Made by a program: the position numbers and the translations under genes. The notes below the pieces were generated by a model. That model was not told where the DNA came from and did not search any database. It saw nothing but the letters and a program-made list of their open reading frames with translations. From Bacillus mesophilus (GTDB taxonomy: Bacteria; Bacillota; Bacilli; Bacillales; SA4), in NCBI RefSeq assembly GCF_011008845.1, contig NZ_JAAIWM010000009.1, forward strand, positions 1 to 64,000: DNA of 64,000 bases, given 5' to 3'. Shown piece after piece: positions 25,420 to 34,500 of this stretch. Every line of letters starts with the position of its first letter. Positions within the stretch are counted from its first letter, which is position 1.

Positions 25420-27051
25420 ATGTCAGTTACTCTTCGCACATATTTTGTTATTATATTTTCTTTATTTACTATCATACTTACAACCTTTCTTAGCTTTACA
25501 ATCAGTAAAGAGTCCGGTAGAGAGGTAGAAAAACAAATCGGTGAAACATTAGCTAGGGATTCGTTCCAAATGGCTGATAAACTAGATCAATTTATGTGGT
25601 CGCGCTATGGTGAAATCACTGTCTTAACAAAGCTTGACGTCTTTCGGGATGCTAATAACATTGAATCTATAAGAGACTTACTTAATGAACTAAAGATAAA
25701 TTTCCCTTCGTTTTCTTGGATTGGTTTTACGGATCATGAAGGTAATGTCTTAGCATCAACGGATCAAATTCTTGAAGGTAAAAATATTGCAAAACGACCT
25801 GTTTACTATGAAGCAACAAAAGAAACGTTTATTGGAGATGTGCATGAGGCTGTTCTTTTAGCTAAGTTACTACCTAATCCATCAGGAGAACCGTTAAAGT
25901 TTGTTGACATCAGCTCTCCGGTGTTTAACCATGAAGGTAATTTAGTTGGCGTACTAGCCACACACTTAAGCTGGGAATGGGCTGAACAGGTCACTGAGTC
26001 TGTTATTCAACCACTTCAACGCCAAGAAAATTCTCTAGAAGTGTTTATTGTTAGTAAAAAGGAAAACACTATTCTACTGGGTCCTAGAGAAATGATTGGG
26101 CAACCCTTAGACATTAATGCAGTTGCTAAGGCTCAAAACAACCAAAATAGTTGGTCCGTTGAAAAGTGGCCCGATGGTAAATACTATTTAACTGGATATG
26201 CGTTAGCTGACGGTTTTCTTAACTATCCTGGCTTAGACTGGACAGTAATTACGCGTCAGCCAGAAGCAGTAGCCTTTTATTCTGTAGAAGAGTTAAAGCA
26301 AAACATTATGACATTAGGACTTTTATCTACGATCCTGTTTGCTGTAATGGGATGGTACCTAGCTGGAATCATCTCTAATCCGTTAAAGCAAATTGCCGTT
26401 ACGGCTGATCGCTTAAAAAATGGAGAAAAAGTGGAAATACCTATAAAAAAAGGAATACGTGATATTGAAATTCTATCAACCTCCCTTCGTCATTTAATTG
26501 CTACTCTTATTAAAACGGAAAAAGACCTAGGTAAAATGGAAATGATCGCTCATCAAGACAAATTGACTAGGCTTCCGAATCGACTAGGACTCGATGTATA
26601 TTTAGAACAGGCTGTAAAAAACATAGAGACGAAACAACATCTATTATTTATATACCTTGACCTTGATGGCTTCAAAACTGTTAATGATTCATTCGGACAT
26701 CATCATGGAGATGTATTGTTAAAAGCAGTAGGAAATCGACTGAAAGGATGTTTACGAAGTGAAGAATTAGTGTGTAGACTATCAGGTGATGAATTCCTAG
26801 CTGTAATTAAGACTTCTACTGTAGACGGCCATTCCGAGGGAACAGCTGTCGGAACAAGAATGATAGAAGCATTAAACAAGCCTTTCGAAATAGAGGGGGA
26901 AGAAATTACAATTAGCTGCAGCATTGGCATAGCACTATGGCAAAACAAGAATGAAGATCCCTATGTGGCCATTCGTCATGCTGACAAAGCCCTTTACGTT
27001 TCAAAACAAAACGGAAAAAACCAACTCACATTTCACCAAAATAAAGACTAA
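25420..27051 (+). CDS. Membrane diguanylate cyclase with dCache sensor
   Basis: A 543-residue c-di-GMP synthase with an N-terminal transmembrane helix (6-28), extracytoplasmic dCache-like sensor (about 35-285), second transmembrane helix (292-312), HAMP-like linker and GGDEF domain (about 375-540). The active site reads RLSGDEF, with Ser replacing the first Gly, a tolerated variant. The I-site position has RSEE rather than RxxD, so product inhibition is doubtful. The signal is unknown. A clean terminator follows, so the gene is monocistronic. Confidence 0.92.
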   Translation: MSVTLRTYFVIIFSLFTIILTTFLSFTISKESGREVEKQIGETLARDSFQMADKLDQFMWSRYGEITVLTKLDVFRDANNIESIRDLLNELKINFPSFSWIGFTDHEGNVLASTDQILEGKNIAKRPVYYEATKETFIGDVHEAVLLAKLLPNPSGEPLKFVDISSPVFNHEGNLVGVLATHLSWEWAEQVTESVIQPLQRQENSLEVFIVSKKENTILLGPREMIGQPLDINAVAKAQNNQNSWSVEKWPDGKYYLTGYALADGFLNYPGLDWTVITRQPEAVAFYSVEELKQNIMTLGLLSTILFAVMGWYLAGIISNPLKQIAVTADRLKNGEKVEIPIKKGIRDIEILSTSLRHLIATLIKTEKDLGKMEMIAHQDKLTRLPNRLGLDVYLEQAVKNIETKQHLLFIYLDLDGFKTVNDSFGHHHGDVLLKAVGNRLKGCLRSEELVCRLSGDEFLAVIKTSTVDGHSEGTAVGTRMIEALNKPFEIEGEEITISCSIGIALWQNKNEDPYVAIRHADKALYVSKQNGKNQLTFHQNKD

Positions 27052-27079
27052 GAATCAGCGATCTGCTGATTCTTTTTTT
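27052..27079 (+). terminator. Terminator of diguanylate cyclase gene
   Basis: Perfect GAATCAGC / GCTGATTC stem, 5-nt loop, seven T residues, starting at the stop codon. Confidence 0.95.
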
Positions 27080-27234
27080 AGCATTCTACGTACAATATGT
27101 AAACAGCCTCTTTTAAAAGTTACGTGAATTTAATTTTTTTTTTCATAATTAGGAAAAACTAACTCAAAAATTAGTAATTTAGAAAAGGTATGGTATGATG
27201 AAAAGCGACTATAATTCGGAGTGGTGAACTTTAA

Positions 27235-28413
27235 ATGACAAAAGTAATTTTAGAACGAAAAAGAAAAAAGCGTATTGAGCAGGGACATCCTTGGGTTTAT
27301 CAAAGTGAAGTTAATCGGATCGAAGGAGATTTCCAGCCTGGAGAGATCGTCGATGTGTACAATCATCAAATGCACTTCTTAGGAAAAGGCTATATTAACC
27401 CTAAATCCCAAATGATTGTTAGAATCCTTACATACAAGCAAGAAGAAATAAATGAAGCTTTTTTTGTAAACAAAATTAATAAGGCGTGGCAGCTAAGACA
27501 ATTACTAATTCCTGATGTCAGGTCATGCAGAGCTATATACGGTGAGGCCGATTTCCTACCTGGCTTAGTCGTCGATAAATATGAAGATACATTAGTAGTT
27601 CAAATCATGTCATTAGGAATGGACATGCGTAAGGAATGGATCCTTAAAGGATTATTAGAGGTTTTTAATCCGAAAGCCGTCTATTTACGAAATGATGTTT
27701 ATGTTCGCGAGCTTGAGGGTCTGGAACAGGAAAAAGGATTCTGGTATGGTGATGGACCAACAGAAGTTGTGATTGAAGAAAATAATGTAAAGTATTTGGT
27801 AGATATTAAAGATGGTCAAAAAACAGGTTTCTTCTTTGACCAACGTGAAAACAGGTCTGCTATCAAGCCTTTTATTACCCCAGAAACTACTTTATTAGAT
27901 TGTTTCACACACACAGGATCCTTTATGCTAAACGGCTGCTCATATGGTGCAAAGCATGTAACAGCCGTTGATATTTCTGAACATGCAATCGAAACGGCAA
28001 AACGAAATGCAGAATTAAACGGATATCAAAATGTTGATTATGTTGTAGCCAACGCTTTTGACTACTTACGTGAAGCCGTAAACGAAGGAAAGCAATGGGA
28101 TGTTGTCATTGTAGATCCACCAGCCTTTGCAAAATCTGCTCATGCCGTTCGAAAAGCTCTTGGTGGTTATAAAGATATAAACTTAAACGGTCTTAAGCTT
28201 GTTAAGGAAGGCGGTTATTTTATTACAGCTAGCTGTTCTTTCCATGTTCGCTCTGACCAATTTAAAGAAATGCTTCAAGATGCAGCAGTTGACGCTAGGA
28301 AAGTATTACGAGAGGTACATTGGAGTGGAGCCGGGTATGACCATCCAAAGCTACTTGCTGCAGAAGAAGGTAGTTATTTAAAGTTTGGTATTTATGAAGT
28401 TCATAGTAGATAA
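27235..28413 (+). CDS. RlmI-like class I rRNA methyltransferase
   Basis: A 392-residue PUA-plus-Rossmann methyltransferase of the RlmI (YccW) family, which makes m5C in 23S rRNA in E. coli. The PUA domain is residues 1-75 (RIEQGHPWVYQSEV). The SAM domain has LLDCFTHTGSFML, AVDISEHAIETAKRNAELNG and the NPPY-like catalytic motif IVDPPAFAKS; the C-terminal ITASCSFHV contains the catalytic Cys. B. subtilis YwbD is similar. The rRNA position in this host is inferred only. Confidence 0.9.
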   Translation: MTKVILERKRKKRIEQGHPWVYQSEVNRIEGDFQPGEIVDVYNHQMHFLGKGYINPKSQMIVRILTYKQEEINEAFFVNKINKAWQLRQLLIPDVRSCRAIYGEADFLPGLVVDKYEDTLVVQIMSLGMDMRKEWILKGLLEVFNPKAVYLRNDVYVRELEGLEQEKGFWYGDGPTEVVIEENNVKYLVDIKDGQKTGFFFDQRENRSAIKPFITPETTLLDCFTHTGSFMLNGCSYGAKHVTAVDISEHAIETAKRNAELNGYQNVDYVVANAFDYLREAVNEGKQWDVVIVDPPAFAKSAHAVRKALGGYKDINLNGLKLVKEGGYFITASCSFHVRSDQFKEMLQDAAVDARKVLREVHWSGAGYDHPKLLAAEEGSYLKFGIYEVHSR

Positions 28414-28431
28414 AAAATAGTAACAAATCAA

Positions 28432-28467
28432 AAAACGACAAATACCATGTAAGGTACTTGTCGTTTT
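28432..28467. terminator. Bidirectional terminator, methyltransferase / terC
   Basis: AAAACGACAAATACC / GGTACTTGTCGTTTT stem with a 6-nt loop between convergent genes. Confidence 0.92.
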
Positions 28468-28473
28468 AGTTTA

Positions 28474-29154
28474 TTACGCTGCTTGCTTTTCAGTTGATTT
28501 ACGCTTCGATTTAACAAAAGCTCCTAATCCAAGCACGATCGCAATCATTAGGATTTCAAATCCGTATTTGATTCCTGGGTTCGCGAAGTAAGGCTTTAAG
28601 AATGGCTCCCCTACAATCATTTTAGAGGCCGTCCAAGCAAGTACTGCTGCTCCGATTGTAATGATAATTGGATAACGCTCAACAAATTTAAGGATAATCG
28701 TACTGCCCCACACAACAATTGGAATCGAGATTAATAGTCCTAAGATTACTAATAAGAAACTCCCATGTGCTGCACCAGCTACTGCTAATACATTATCTAG
28801 ACCCATTAATGCATCTGCAATAATTATCGTACGAATAGCTGCCCAGAAATTTGAGCCTGATTCAACATTATGTTCTTTATCCTCTATAAGTAGTTTATAG
28901 GCTACCCATAGTAGTAGTACTCCCCCAACAACTAGCAATCCAGGTATTTTTAATAACCAAACGACTAAAACCGTCGCAATTGCACGAATCGCAATTGCCC
29001 CTACTGTTCCCCAAATAATAACCTTCTTTTGCATATGCTTCGGCAGGTTACGTGCCGCAAGCCCAATTACGATTGCATTGTCTCCTGCAAGAACTAGGTC
29101 AATCATGATAATTGCTAGTAATGCGGAGAAAAACTCTGGTGAAAATAACTCCAT
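28474..29154 (-). CDS. TerC family membrane protein under Mn riboswitch control
   Basis: A 226-residue membrane protein with seven predicted transmembrane helices. The two TerC metal-site motifs, IMIDLVLAGDNAIVIGLA (N-terminal) and IIADALMGLDNVLAVAG, carry the conserved Asp-Asn pairs. In B. subtilis, TerC paralogues YkoY/MeeY and YceF/MeeF export Mn2+ for loading onto secreted metalloenzymes; YjbE is nearest in length. The yybP-ykoY riboswitch and terminator upstream mean it should be made when Mn2+ is high. A second TerC gene, also downstream of a riboswitch, is at 50832-51623. Confidence 0.93.
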   Translation of the reverse strand: MELFSPEFFSALLAIIMIDLVLAGDNAIVIGLAARNLPKHMQKKVIIWGTVGAIAIRAIATVLVVWLLKIPGLLVVGGVLLLWVAYKLLIEDKEHNVESGSNFWAAIRTIIIADALMGLDNVLAVAGAAHGSFLLVILGLLISIPIVVWGSTIILKFVERYPIIITIGAAVLAWTASKMIVGEPFLKPYFANPGIKYGFEILMIAIVLGLGAFVKSKRKSTEKQAA

Positions 29155-29251
29155 TTTTAGTTCCCCCTTATATGTTGTGTTGCCAGAAATGCCTTAATTC
29201 TTGTTACTCTCACTCCTTTTTTAAAACCCCTCCTTTTGAAACGTGACATGC

Positions 29252-29285
29252 AAAAAGAAAAGCCTCTACCATAATGGTAAAGACT
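29252..29285 (-). terminator. Riboswitch-controlled terminator upstream of terC
   Basis: AGTCTTTACCA / TGGTAGAGGCT stem on the minus strand (11 bp with three G-U pairs), followed by TTTTCTTTTT. It lies between the aptamer and the terC start codon, as expected for Mn2+-dependent antitermination. Confidence 0.85.
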
Positions 29286-29294
29286 CCTAACAGA

Positions 29295-29425
29295 AGGAAG
29301 GACCTTTACCATACGCATGATAAAGGTCTTGCCAACAACGTTATGTTGTCCAATAAAGCCGGCGATCCTTGCGAGGAATCACGGCATGACGACTTTACTG
29401 TTAAGCTACTCCCCTCCGTTTCCGA
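29295..29425 (-). ncRNA. yybP-ykoY manganese riboswitch 1
   Basis: Minus-strand RNA has the family landmarks in order: GGGGAGTAGC near the 5' end (29405-29414), AGTCGTCATGCCG, GCTTTATTGG, then GCAAGACCTTTATC and the closing GGTAAAGGTC (29301-29310). The known ligand is Mn2+, which stabilises the aptamer and lets transcription pass the terminator. Exact limits of the outer helix are approximate. Confidence 0.92.
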
Positions 29426-29570
29426 GGCTATTCAAATGTATTATCATTATATTGCCAAAAATTCCTTTTGTCTACAGTTTCGGCAAAATTAAGCACACTT
29501 GTCTAAATATTTTGGTCAATTTACCCATATGTTAAAATGAATAATAAATATTAAAGGAGGATGATTCTTA

Positions 29571-31397
29571 TTGCCTGATTGGTCCTATCACACCATTTTT
29601 AAACCGATTTTACATAGACTTCCTCCTGTCTTTGGCCGCGAGTTCATCCATCGTGGAATGAATACCATTTCATCTATTCCTTTTGGTGAAAAAGTAATTG
29701 AATTTCTTGGACATATGGAAACCTCTCCTGCCTTAAAAAAGGAGTTATTCGGAATCTCCTTCCCTTCGGCTGTAGGACTAAGTGGAAAGATTGATCCATG
29801 TTTAACAGGTACAAAAGCTTTCCAACACCTTGGTTTTGGATTTCTTGAAATTGGACCTATTACAAAAGAGACAATCAATGGCAAGGATTTACGACTGGAC
29901 CGTAGAAATGAGCAAATCACGTTCATAAAAAGTGAATCAATCGGTTTAATAGAAGCAGAACAAAAATTGAGTTCCCTTAAAGAGAGAAAAGTACCATTAC
30001 TACTTCGCTTAGAAGGTACAATGGCAGAAATCTACTCTCTAACTGAATCCTTCCTTGCTTATGCAGACGTAGTGGTTATTAAATATAAACCGGACTATGA
30101 GTTTCAAGACATCAAGACATTAAAAAGCCTCCTAAATAATAAATCATTGATTTTAACAATAAGTAATAAAGATTTACAGCATCTTCTTCAGCAGATTCCT
30201 AGACTAGAGATTGATGGGATTATGCTAGAGGAGGATTTTCATAAGGAAAGCTCACAGCAATTACAATCTCATATTCAATCAATAAGGCAACTTAATGCAG
30301 TTGAAGTTGATTTACCGATACTTACTGTAGGAGGAATTAAGGAACCACAGGATGCTATTGAATTGTTTACTGAAGGCGCTTCTTTGGTTCTACTAAACTT
30401 TGAGTATGTGTTTAGTGGACCGGGACTGCCTAAGAGAATAAATGAAGTCATTTCACAAACATCCAATAAAATGGTGACTAAGATTGAGGGCTGGATTTGG
30501 TATTATCTTTTTGGCTTTTGTATTTTATTAGCTGGGTTACTCACACTCATCTTTAGCATGACGAAGGTTATCTTACCTTATGATGAGCTTTTTTTACAGA
30601 TGGTTAGAGGGGAGATTATTGAGTTTAACTCACTCATCCTTAACTTTATGGCCCATGACCGGATGACCCTCGCAGGAACGATGGTTTCTGGTGGATTTAT
30701 CTATATGCAGCTCTCTAAGCATGGAATTAGAAATGGTTTTCATTGGGCTAGAAAGGCTGTAAATGTGGGAGCCATTATCGGATTTCTAGGAATCTTCCTA
30801 TTTATAGGCTATGGCTATTTTGATTGGTTACACGGTCTATTTTGGTTAATTCTTTTACCACTTTTTATCAAAGGCTTCCTTCAAACGAAGCCGGCTAGCT
30901 TAACACCTTCTAGTATCAATCTTACAAACCATACCTATTGGAGATGGAGCTTAATAGGTCAGTTGTCCTTTGTTATATTAGGATTCTCTTTAACAATAGG
31001 TGGAATTGTCATTTCTATCATTGGAGCAACAACTGTATTTGTTCCAACTGACATAACGTATTTGTGTATGACTGCGGATGATCTTCACCTTTTCAACAGC
31101 CGACTGATTCCTGTTATAGCCCATGATAGAGCTGGATTTGGAAGTGCTTTATTAAGTGTGGGGTTACTTGTACTAATGATTGCATTATGGGGGATCCGTG
31201 AAGGAGAACGGTGGATATGGTGGACACTCTTCATTGGAGCAATTCCTGCCTTTTTGTCAGGAATTATAACTCATTATGTTATTGGCTATACAGATTTCAT
31301 CCATCTGTTACCTGCCTATCTCGCATTTTTCTTTTATGTAATAGGAATCATCTTCCTAGCTCCGTTCTTATTAAAAGGGCAACCTTCAAAACGGTAG
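29571..31397 (+). CDS. Degenerate DHODH-like domain fused to duplicated membrane domain
   Basis: A 608-residue fusion. Residues 1-300 look like class 2 dihydroorotate dehydrogenase: LHRLPPVFGREFIHRG, FPSAVGLSGKIDP, LGFGFLEIGPIT, and the FMN-phosphate end LTVGGIKEPQDAIELFTEGASLVLL and GPGLPKRINEVI. The usual AAGFDKN, NRMGFNN and NxSSPNTP catalytic motifs are missing. Residues 315-605 are a membrane domain of about eight helices that contains a clear tandem duplication: ILNFMAHDRMTLAG and LIPVIAHDRAGFGS, each preceded by a VxxP.D segment. Function unknown; pyrimidine synthesis is unlikely. TTG start, 10 nt after AAAGGAGG. The next gene is on the other strand, so the gene stands alone. Confidence 0.8.
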   Translation: MPDWSYHTIFKPILHRLPPVFGREFIHRGMNTISSIPFGEKVIEFLGHMETSPALKKELFGISFPSAVGLSGKIDPCLTGTKAFQHLGFGFLEIGPITKETINGKDLRLDRRNEQITFIKSESIGLIEAEQKLSSLKERKVPLLLRLEGTMAEIYSLTESFLAYADVVVIKYKPDYEFQDIKTLKSLLNNKSLILTISNKDLQHLLQQIPRLEIDGIMLEEDFHKESSQQLQSHIQSIRQLNAVEVDLPILTVGGIKEPQDAIELFTEGASLVLLNFEYVFSGPGLPKRINEVISQTSNKMVTKIEGWIWYYLFGFCILLAGLLTLIFSMTKVILPYDELFLQMVRGEIIEFNSLILNFMAHDRMTLAGTMVSGGFIYMQLSKHGIRNGFHWARKAVNVGAIIGFLGIFLFIGYGYFDWLHGLFWLILLPLFIKGFLQTKPASLTPSSINLTNHTYWRWSLIGQLSFVILGFSLTIGGIVISIIGATTVFVPTDITYLCMTADDLHLFNSRLIPVIAHDRAGFGSALLSVGLLVLMIALWGIREGERWIWWTLFIGAIPAFLSGIITHYVIGYTDFIHLLPAYLAFFFYVIGIIFLAPFLLKGQPSKR

Positions 31398-31473
31398 CTT
31401 TTCAATAATAATGATTAGACTAGTGACTATATGTAGCTCTCTTTAAAAGGTGCATTTCTATCCGCTATCTTTC

Positions 31474-31500
31474 CCTGCGGGGTTGTAGGTTCCCCGCAGG
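31474..31500. repeat. GC-rich hairpin between genes
   Basis: Perfect 9-bp stem CCTGCGGGG / CCCCGCAGG with a 9-nt loop, outstandingly GC-rich for this AT-rich gap. It lies between the DHODH-like gene and the convergent 31543-31848 gene but has no T-tract on either side. Could be an atypical terminator or a dispersed palindromic element. Confidence 0.6.
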
Positions 31501-31542
31501 AATGAAGTGCATAAAGCAATTGTTTCTTTTACAATCTTGTCG

Positions 31543-31848
31543 CTACTCTTTAGAGACAGCATGCCAACCATGTGCTTTAAGATTCTCTATATAAGTCTGT
31601 AGCTTGATTTCTTCTCGATCTAACACAAGTGGCTGCATAGAAACATAGCATTCCTCTTTTGCATAATTGATTGTGACTTTAACTACTTCATAACCATTAT
31701 GAAATCCTGGGTGAAATCCTGGGTCATCTAAAATATCCCCAATCACAGGACGGAAGCTCGATTCATATGTTTTCATCATTAATTGTCCATTAGGCTGATT
31801 CTCTTGTTCTAGTACGGATGATATAAAAATGACTAAATTTATTTTCAT
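31543..31848 (-). CDS. Hypothetical protein, 101 residues
   Basis: Not recognised. A soluble 101-residue protein, beta-rich in its first part (KINLVIFISSVL) with a distinctive DDPGFHPGFHNGYEVVKVTINY repeat of GFH, then a helical C-terminus (IKLQTYIENLKAHGWHAVSKE). The GFHPGFH motif could bind a metal, which is speculative. Start chosen at 31848, where AAGGTG lies 6 nt upstream. Its neighbours on either side are unrelated membrane proteins. Confidence 0.65.
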   Translation of the reverse strand: MKINLVIFISSVLEQENQPNGQLMMKTYESSFRPVIGDILDDPGFHPGFHNGYEVVKVTINYAKEECYVSMQPLVLDREEIKLQTYIENLKAHGWHAVSKE

Positions 31849-31953
31849 GGATAGCACCTTCCTTTACATGGCTATTCTACCCTAAATAAATTGGACTAGG
31901 AAGTGCCCCTCCATATACCACTATTGGTTATTTAGCTAACTGTGCGTGAGTTC

Positions 31954-34107
31954 CTAAATGCTTACGTTTCCTTTTGAATGGTTAGTTTCCCATTGTTTTG
32001 CTTCGTTATGAAAGTCTTGTGAAAGAGCGCGAACCTCTTTCTGATGTCTTAATTTCTTTTGATGATCCATGAAATCCTTTAATCCAGCTCCAACTAAATT
32101 TAACCCCATAATGGTGATAGCGATACATAGTGCTGGAAAAAATGGAATCCATGGTGCCGTCTGAATATCCTTAATCGCGTCAGAAAGCAAGGATGCCCAG
32201 GTGTATGTTAAATTATCTATCGTTATGCCAATCTCAGGATCCCAACTGAGTTCTTGTGCTAGAAATACGTCTACAATTCCGAGACCGCCAAGGAGGACCA
32301 TTATTCGAGCCATATCACTAATCGTGATATACACAATTTTTTGATAGATATTCGGGATATAATGCCTAATAATCATGTTATACCAGGTTGTACCTGTTGC
32401 TACGGCAGCAAGTAAGTATTCAGTCTTATTAATCTTCGTAAATTCCTGTCGCATGATCTCACCAATCCTACCTACGTCAATAAGAGCGATGGCAATAATA
32501 AGAACTACATATCGGCCGCCCGACTCTTGTATAGGAGGAATGTGTCCAATTAACATGACTATAATCAGGGTTGGTAAGAAAGAAAGTAGACTATTTGAAA
32601 AGCCTAGTAGATTTCTTGCCCCTTTATGAATGGAAGAGAAATATCCTAGTGGAATGCTAATTAAGAATCGAATAGTGATGATGACAAAAAGCTGCAAGAA
32701 CGTTTCTCTAGCACCATGTATTACGATGCTGAATAGGTCACGTCCTTCCCGATTTGTGCCCAACCAATAATCATCTCCTGGTGGAAGAGGAGCCTTGAGC
32801 AAATTTCCGTCTTCATCGTAACCAACTCGAAAACCTACCAGTTCATTGTCAACAAATGGCATCATTGGCCCAAATATAGCTATACAGGCGATTCCTCCTA
32901 ATATGAAGGTTCCTAAAATAAAAGAAGGATATTCCTTCATAAAAACAAAAATGGTTTTGAACATTCTTCTAAAGGAAGTACTTCTTACAATACCAAACAA
33001 TCTCTTACCAACATTGATGTAAGGAATTGTTACGATTTTTGCAAGAAGCCAGGTAACAGCTTTGAATGGAAATAAAATTATTGCAAGTAAGATTTTAATG
33101 GTTTTAAAAGGCAATACTACAATCAAGCTATAAATATTTTTAATTGTCTTAGAAGGTAATATTTTAATAAACTCATACATTCGCTGAAATCGATTTGCTG
33201 TAATTGTAACACCAGATAATTCGTGTTCAAGGCTAGAGCGGGCAATAAATAGCTTTATAATGTCCGTAATCCATAAAGTAAGTAACACTAATAATAGAAA
33301 CGGCATGAGAAGTCCTATAACCACAGTAGTATCATTTCCCTTAATTGACATAATCAACTGTTGACCGGCACCTCTAAAAAAGCATAACCTCTCAATGATC
33401 GGTAAACTGCTGATAATGATTACCATCAAGGTTTGTGTATAACCAAGGATGGTCGGCCATGCATTCCAGAGCAAATGTTTAAGTAGGCTAAATTGACTTG
33501 ACCCCTTTGACATAGCAGTTCTTACATAGTCTCTTTCTGACTCGGTTACTAAAGAATGATACGTAATATTTGATATAAAAAAAGTAGGGGTAATACTGAT
33601 GATTACTATTGGAAAAAGGAGATTGAACAAAGTGTCATCACCAAATAACTTTAGCTCAATCAAATTAGCACGAATCAGTAATATTAATCCATATTGAATC
33701 GCAATGAGTAGGAAAAAATCTGGAACTGTACCAAATAAGAGATGGTTTATTCTTTGTAGTCTACTCTGAATTTTTCTTTCTCTAACTAAAAAATGATGAA
33801 TTCCTAGTAAAATTCCAACTACAACACTGATGATAAAAGCAGGTATAATAATCTTTAAGCTATTTTCATAGCGCTCGGCAACTACTTCATTTACAGGAAG
33901 TGAAGTATACTGCACGGACATTCCAAACGATTTAGTAGTGATTACACTGCGAAAATATTCAATAATTGATTGAGACATCACACTAAAATTAAATTTATTT
34001 GTGTAATAGAAAAAGTCAGTGGAAATAAAAACAAAATATACGATTACGACAGTAGCTAGTAGCAGCAAAATGAAACTTCTTAACATTTTGTTCAATAATT
34101 GCAGCAT
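31954..34107 (-). CDS. Fused OppB-OppC-type ABC transporter permease
   Basis: A 717-residue protein carrying both permease halves of a peptide/nickel-type ABC importer. The N-half (1-290) has an N-terminal helix, a periplasmic stretch and a permease core ending with the coupling-loop EAA region VRTAMSKGSSQFSLLKHLLWNA. A basic linker (300-385) is followed by the C-half, with the OppC-like PPGDDYWLGTNREGRDLFS and its own loop LLAAVATGTTWYNMIIRHYIPN. Single-chain fusions of these two subunits are uncommon. No ATPase or binding-protein gene is nearby, so it must borrow partners encoded elsewhere. The start follows AGAGGGG. Confidence 0.88.
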   Translation of the reverse strand: MLQLLNKMLRSFILLLLATVVIVYFVFISTDFFYYTNKFNFSVMSQSIIEYFRSVITTKSFGMSVQYTSLPVNEVVAERYENSLKIIIPAFIISVVVGILLGIHHFLVRERKIQSRLQRINHLLFGTVPDFFLLIAIQYGLILLIRANLIELKLFGDDTLFNLLFPIVIISITPTFFISNITYHSLVTESERDYVRTAMSKGSSQFSLLKHLLWNAWPTILGYTQTLMVIIISSLPIIERLCFFRGAGQQLIMSIKGNDTTVVIGLLMPFLLLVLLTLWITDIIKLFIARSSLEHELSGVTITANRFQRMYEFIKILPSKTIKNIYSLIVVLPFKTIKILLAIILFPFKAVTWLLAKIVTIPYINVGKRLFGIVRSTSFRRMFKTIFVFMKEYPSFILGTFILGGIACIAIFGPMMPFVDNELVGFRVGYDEDGNLLKAPLPPGDDYWLGTNREGRDLFSIVIHGARETFLQLFVIITIRFLISIPLGYFSSIHKGARNLLGFSNSLLSFLPTLIIVMLIGHIPPIQESGGRYVVLIIAIALIDVGRIGEIMRQEFTKINKTEYLLAAVATGTTWYNMIIRHYIPNIYQKIVYITISDMARIMVLLGGLGIVDVFLAQELSWDPEIGITIDNLTYTWASLLSDAIKDIQTAPWIPFFPALCIAITIMGLNLVGAGLKDFMDHQKKLRHQKEVRALSQDFHNEAKQWETNHSKGNVSI

Positions 34108-34307
34108 CGCTTTACCCCTCTATCCATATATAAATGTAGTTAAAATTTAATATAATGGTAAAAATTGTAAAAATCAACACTTTATTATTAGGTTCTATTT
34201 ACTTAAATAATTGAAATAAAAACGTAAATTTTTACAATATAATAAATGTTGTGAGAACAACCTCTATAAAACGCAAGCCATATCTTATTATTAGCTTTAA
34301 TTAAAAG
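34108..34307. other. AT-rich divergent intergenic region
   Basis: No gene or good ORF found. Contains presumed promoters for the permease (minus) and for an unknown short plus-strand transcript that would end at the 34308 terminator. A small hairpin GTTGT-GAGA-ACAAC lies near 34249. Confidence 0.4.
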
Positions 34308-34344
34308 AAGCGTTAGCCCTAAGAAAAGGCTAACGCTTTTTATT
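34308..34344 (+). terminator. Orphan intrinsic terminator between divergent genes
   Basis: Perfect 11-bp stem AAGCGTTAGCC / GGCTAACGCTT with a 9-nt loop and a T-run (TTTTTATT). Upstream and downstream genes diverge from this region, so it does not end a known gene. It must end a short transcript or attenuate the leader of the DUF3231 gene. Confidence 0.9.
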
Positions 34345-34500
34345 ACCTTTAAAAACATGTTTCTCGGCTTCCGAAGTTCTTTTTAACGGTAAATATTGAT
34401 TTAAAAAAATAAACATATAATGGTTGAGTTCGTTTCAACTTTTTACAAATATTTACTTATTGAAAGGGCATATTATACTAAAAAAGTAGTGGAGGACTTA

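Noticed and set aside
29571..30480. Annotation as pyrD (functional dihydroorotate dehydrogenase)
   Set aside because: The motifs for FMN-side Lys, orotate Asn residues and catalytic Ser are absent, despite clear fold similarity.
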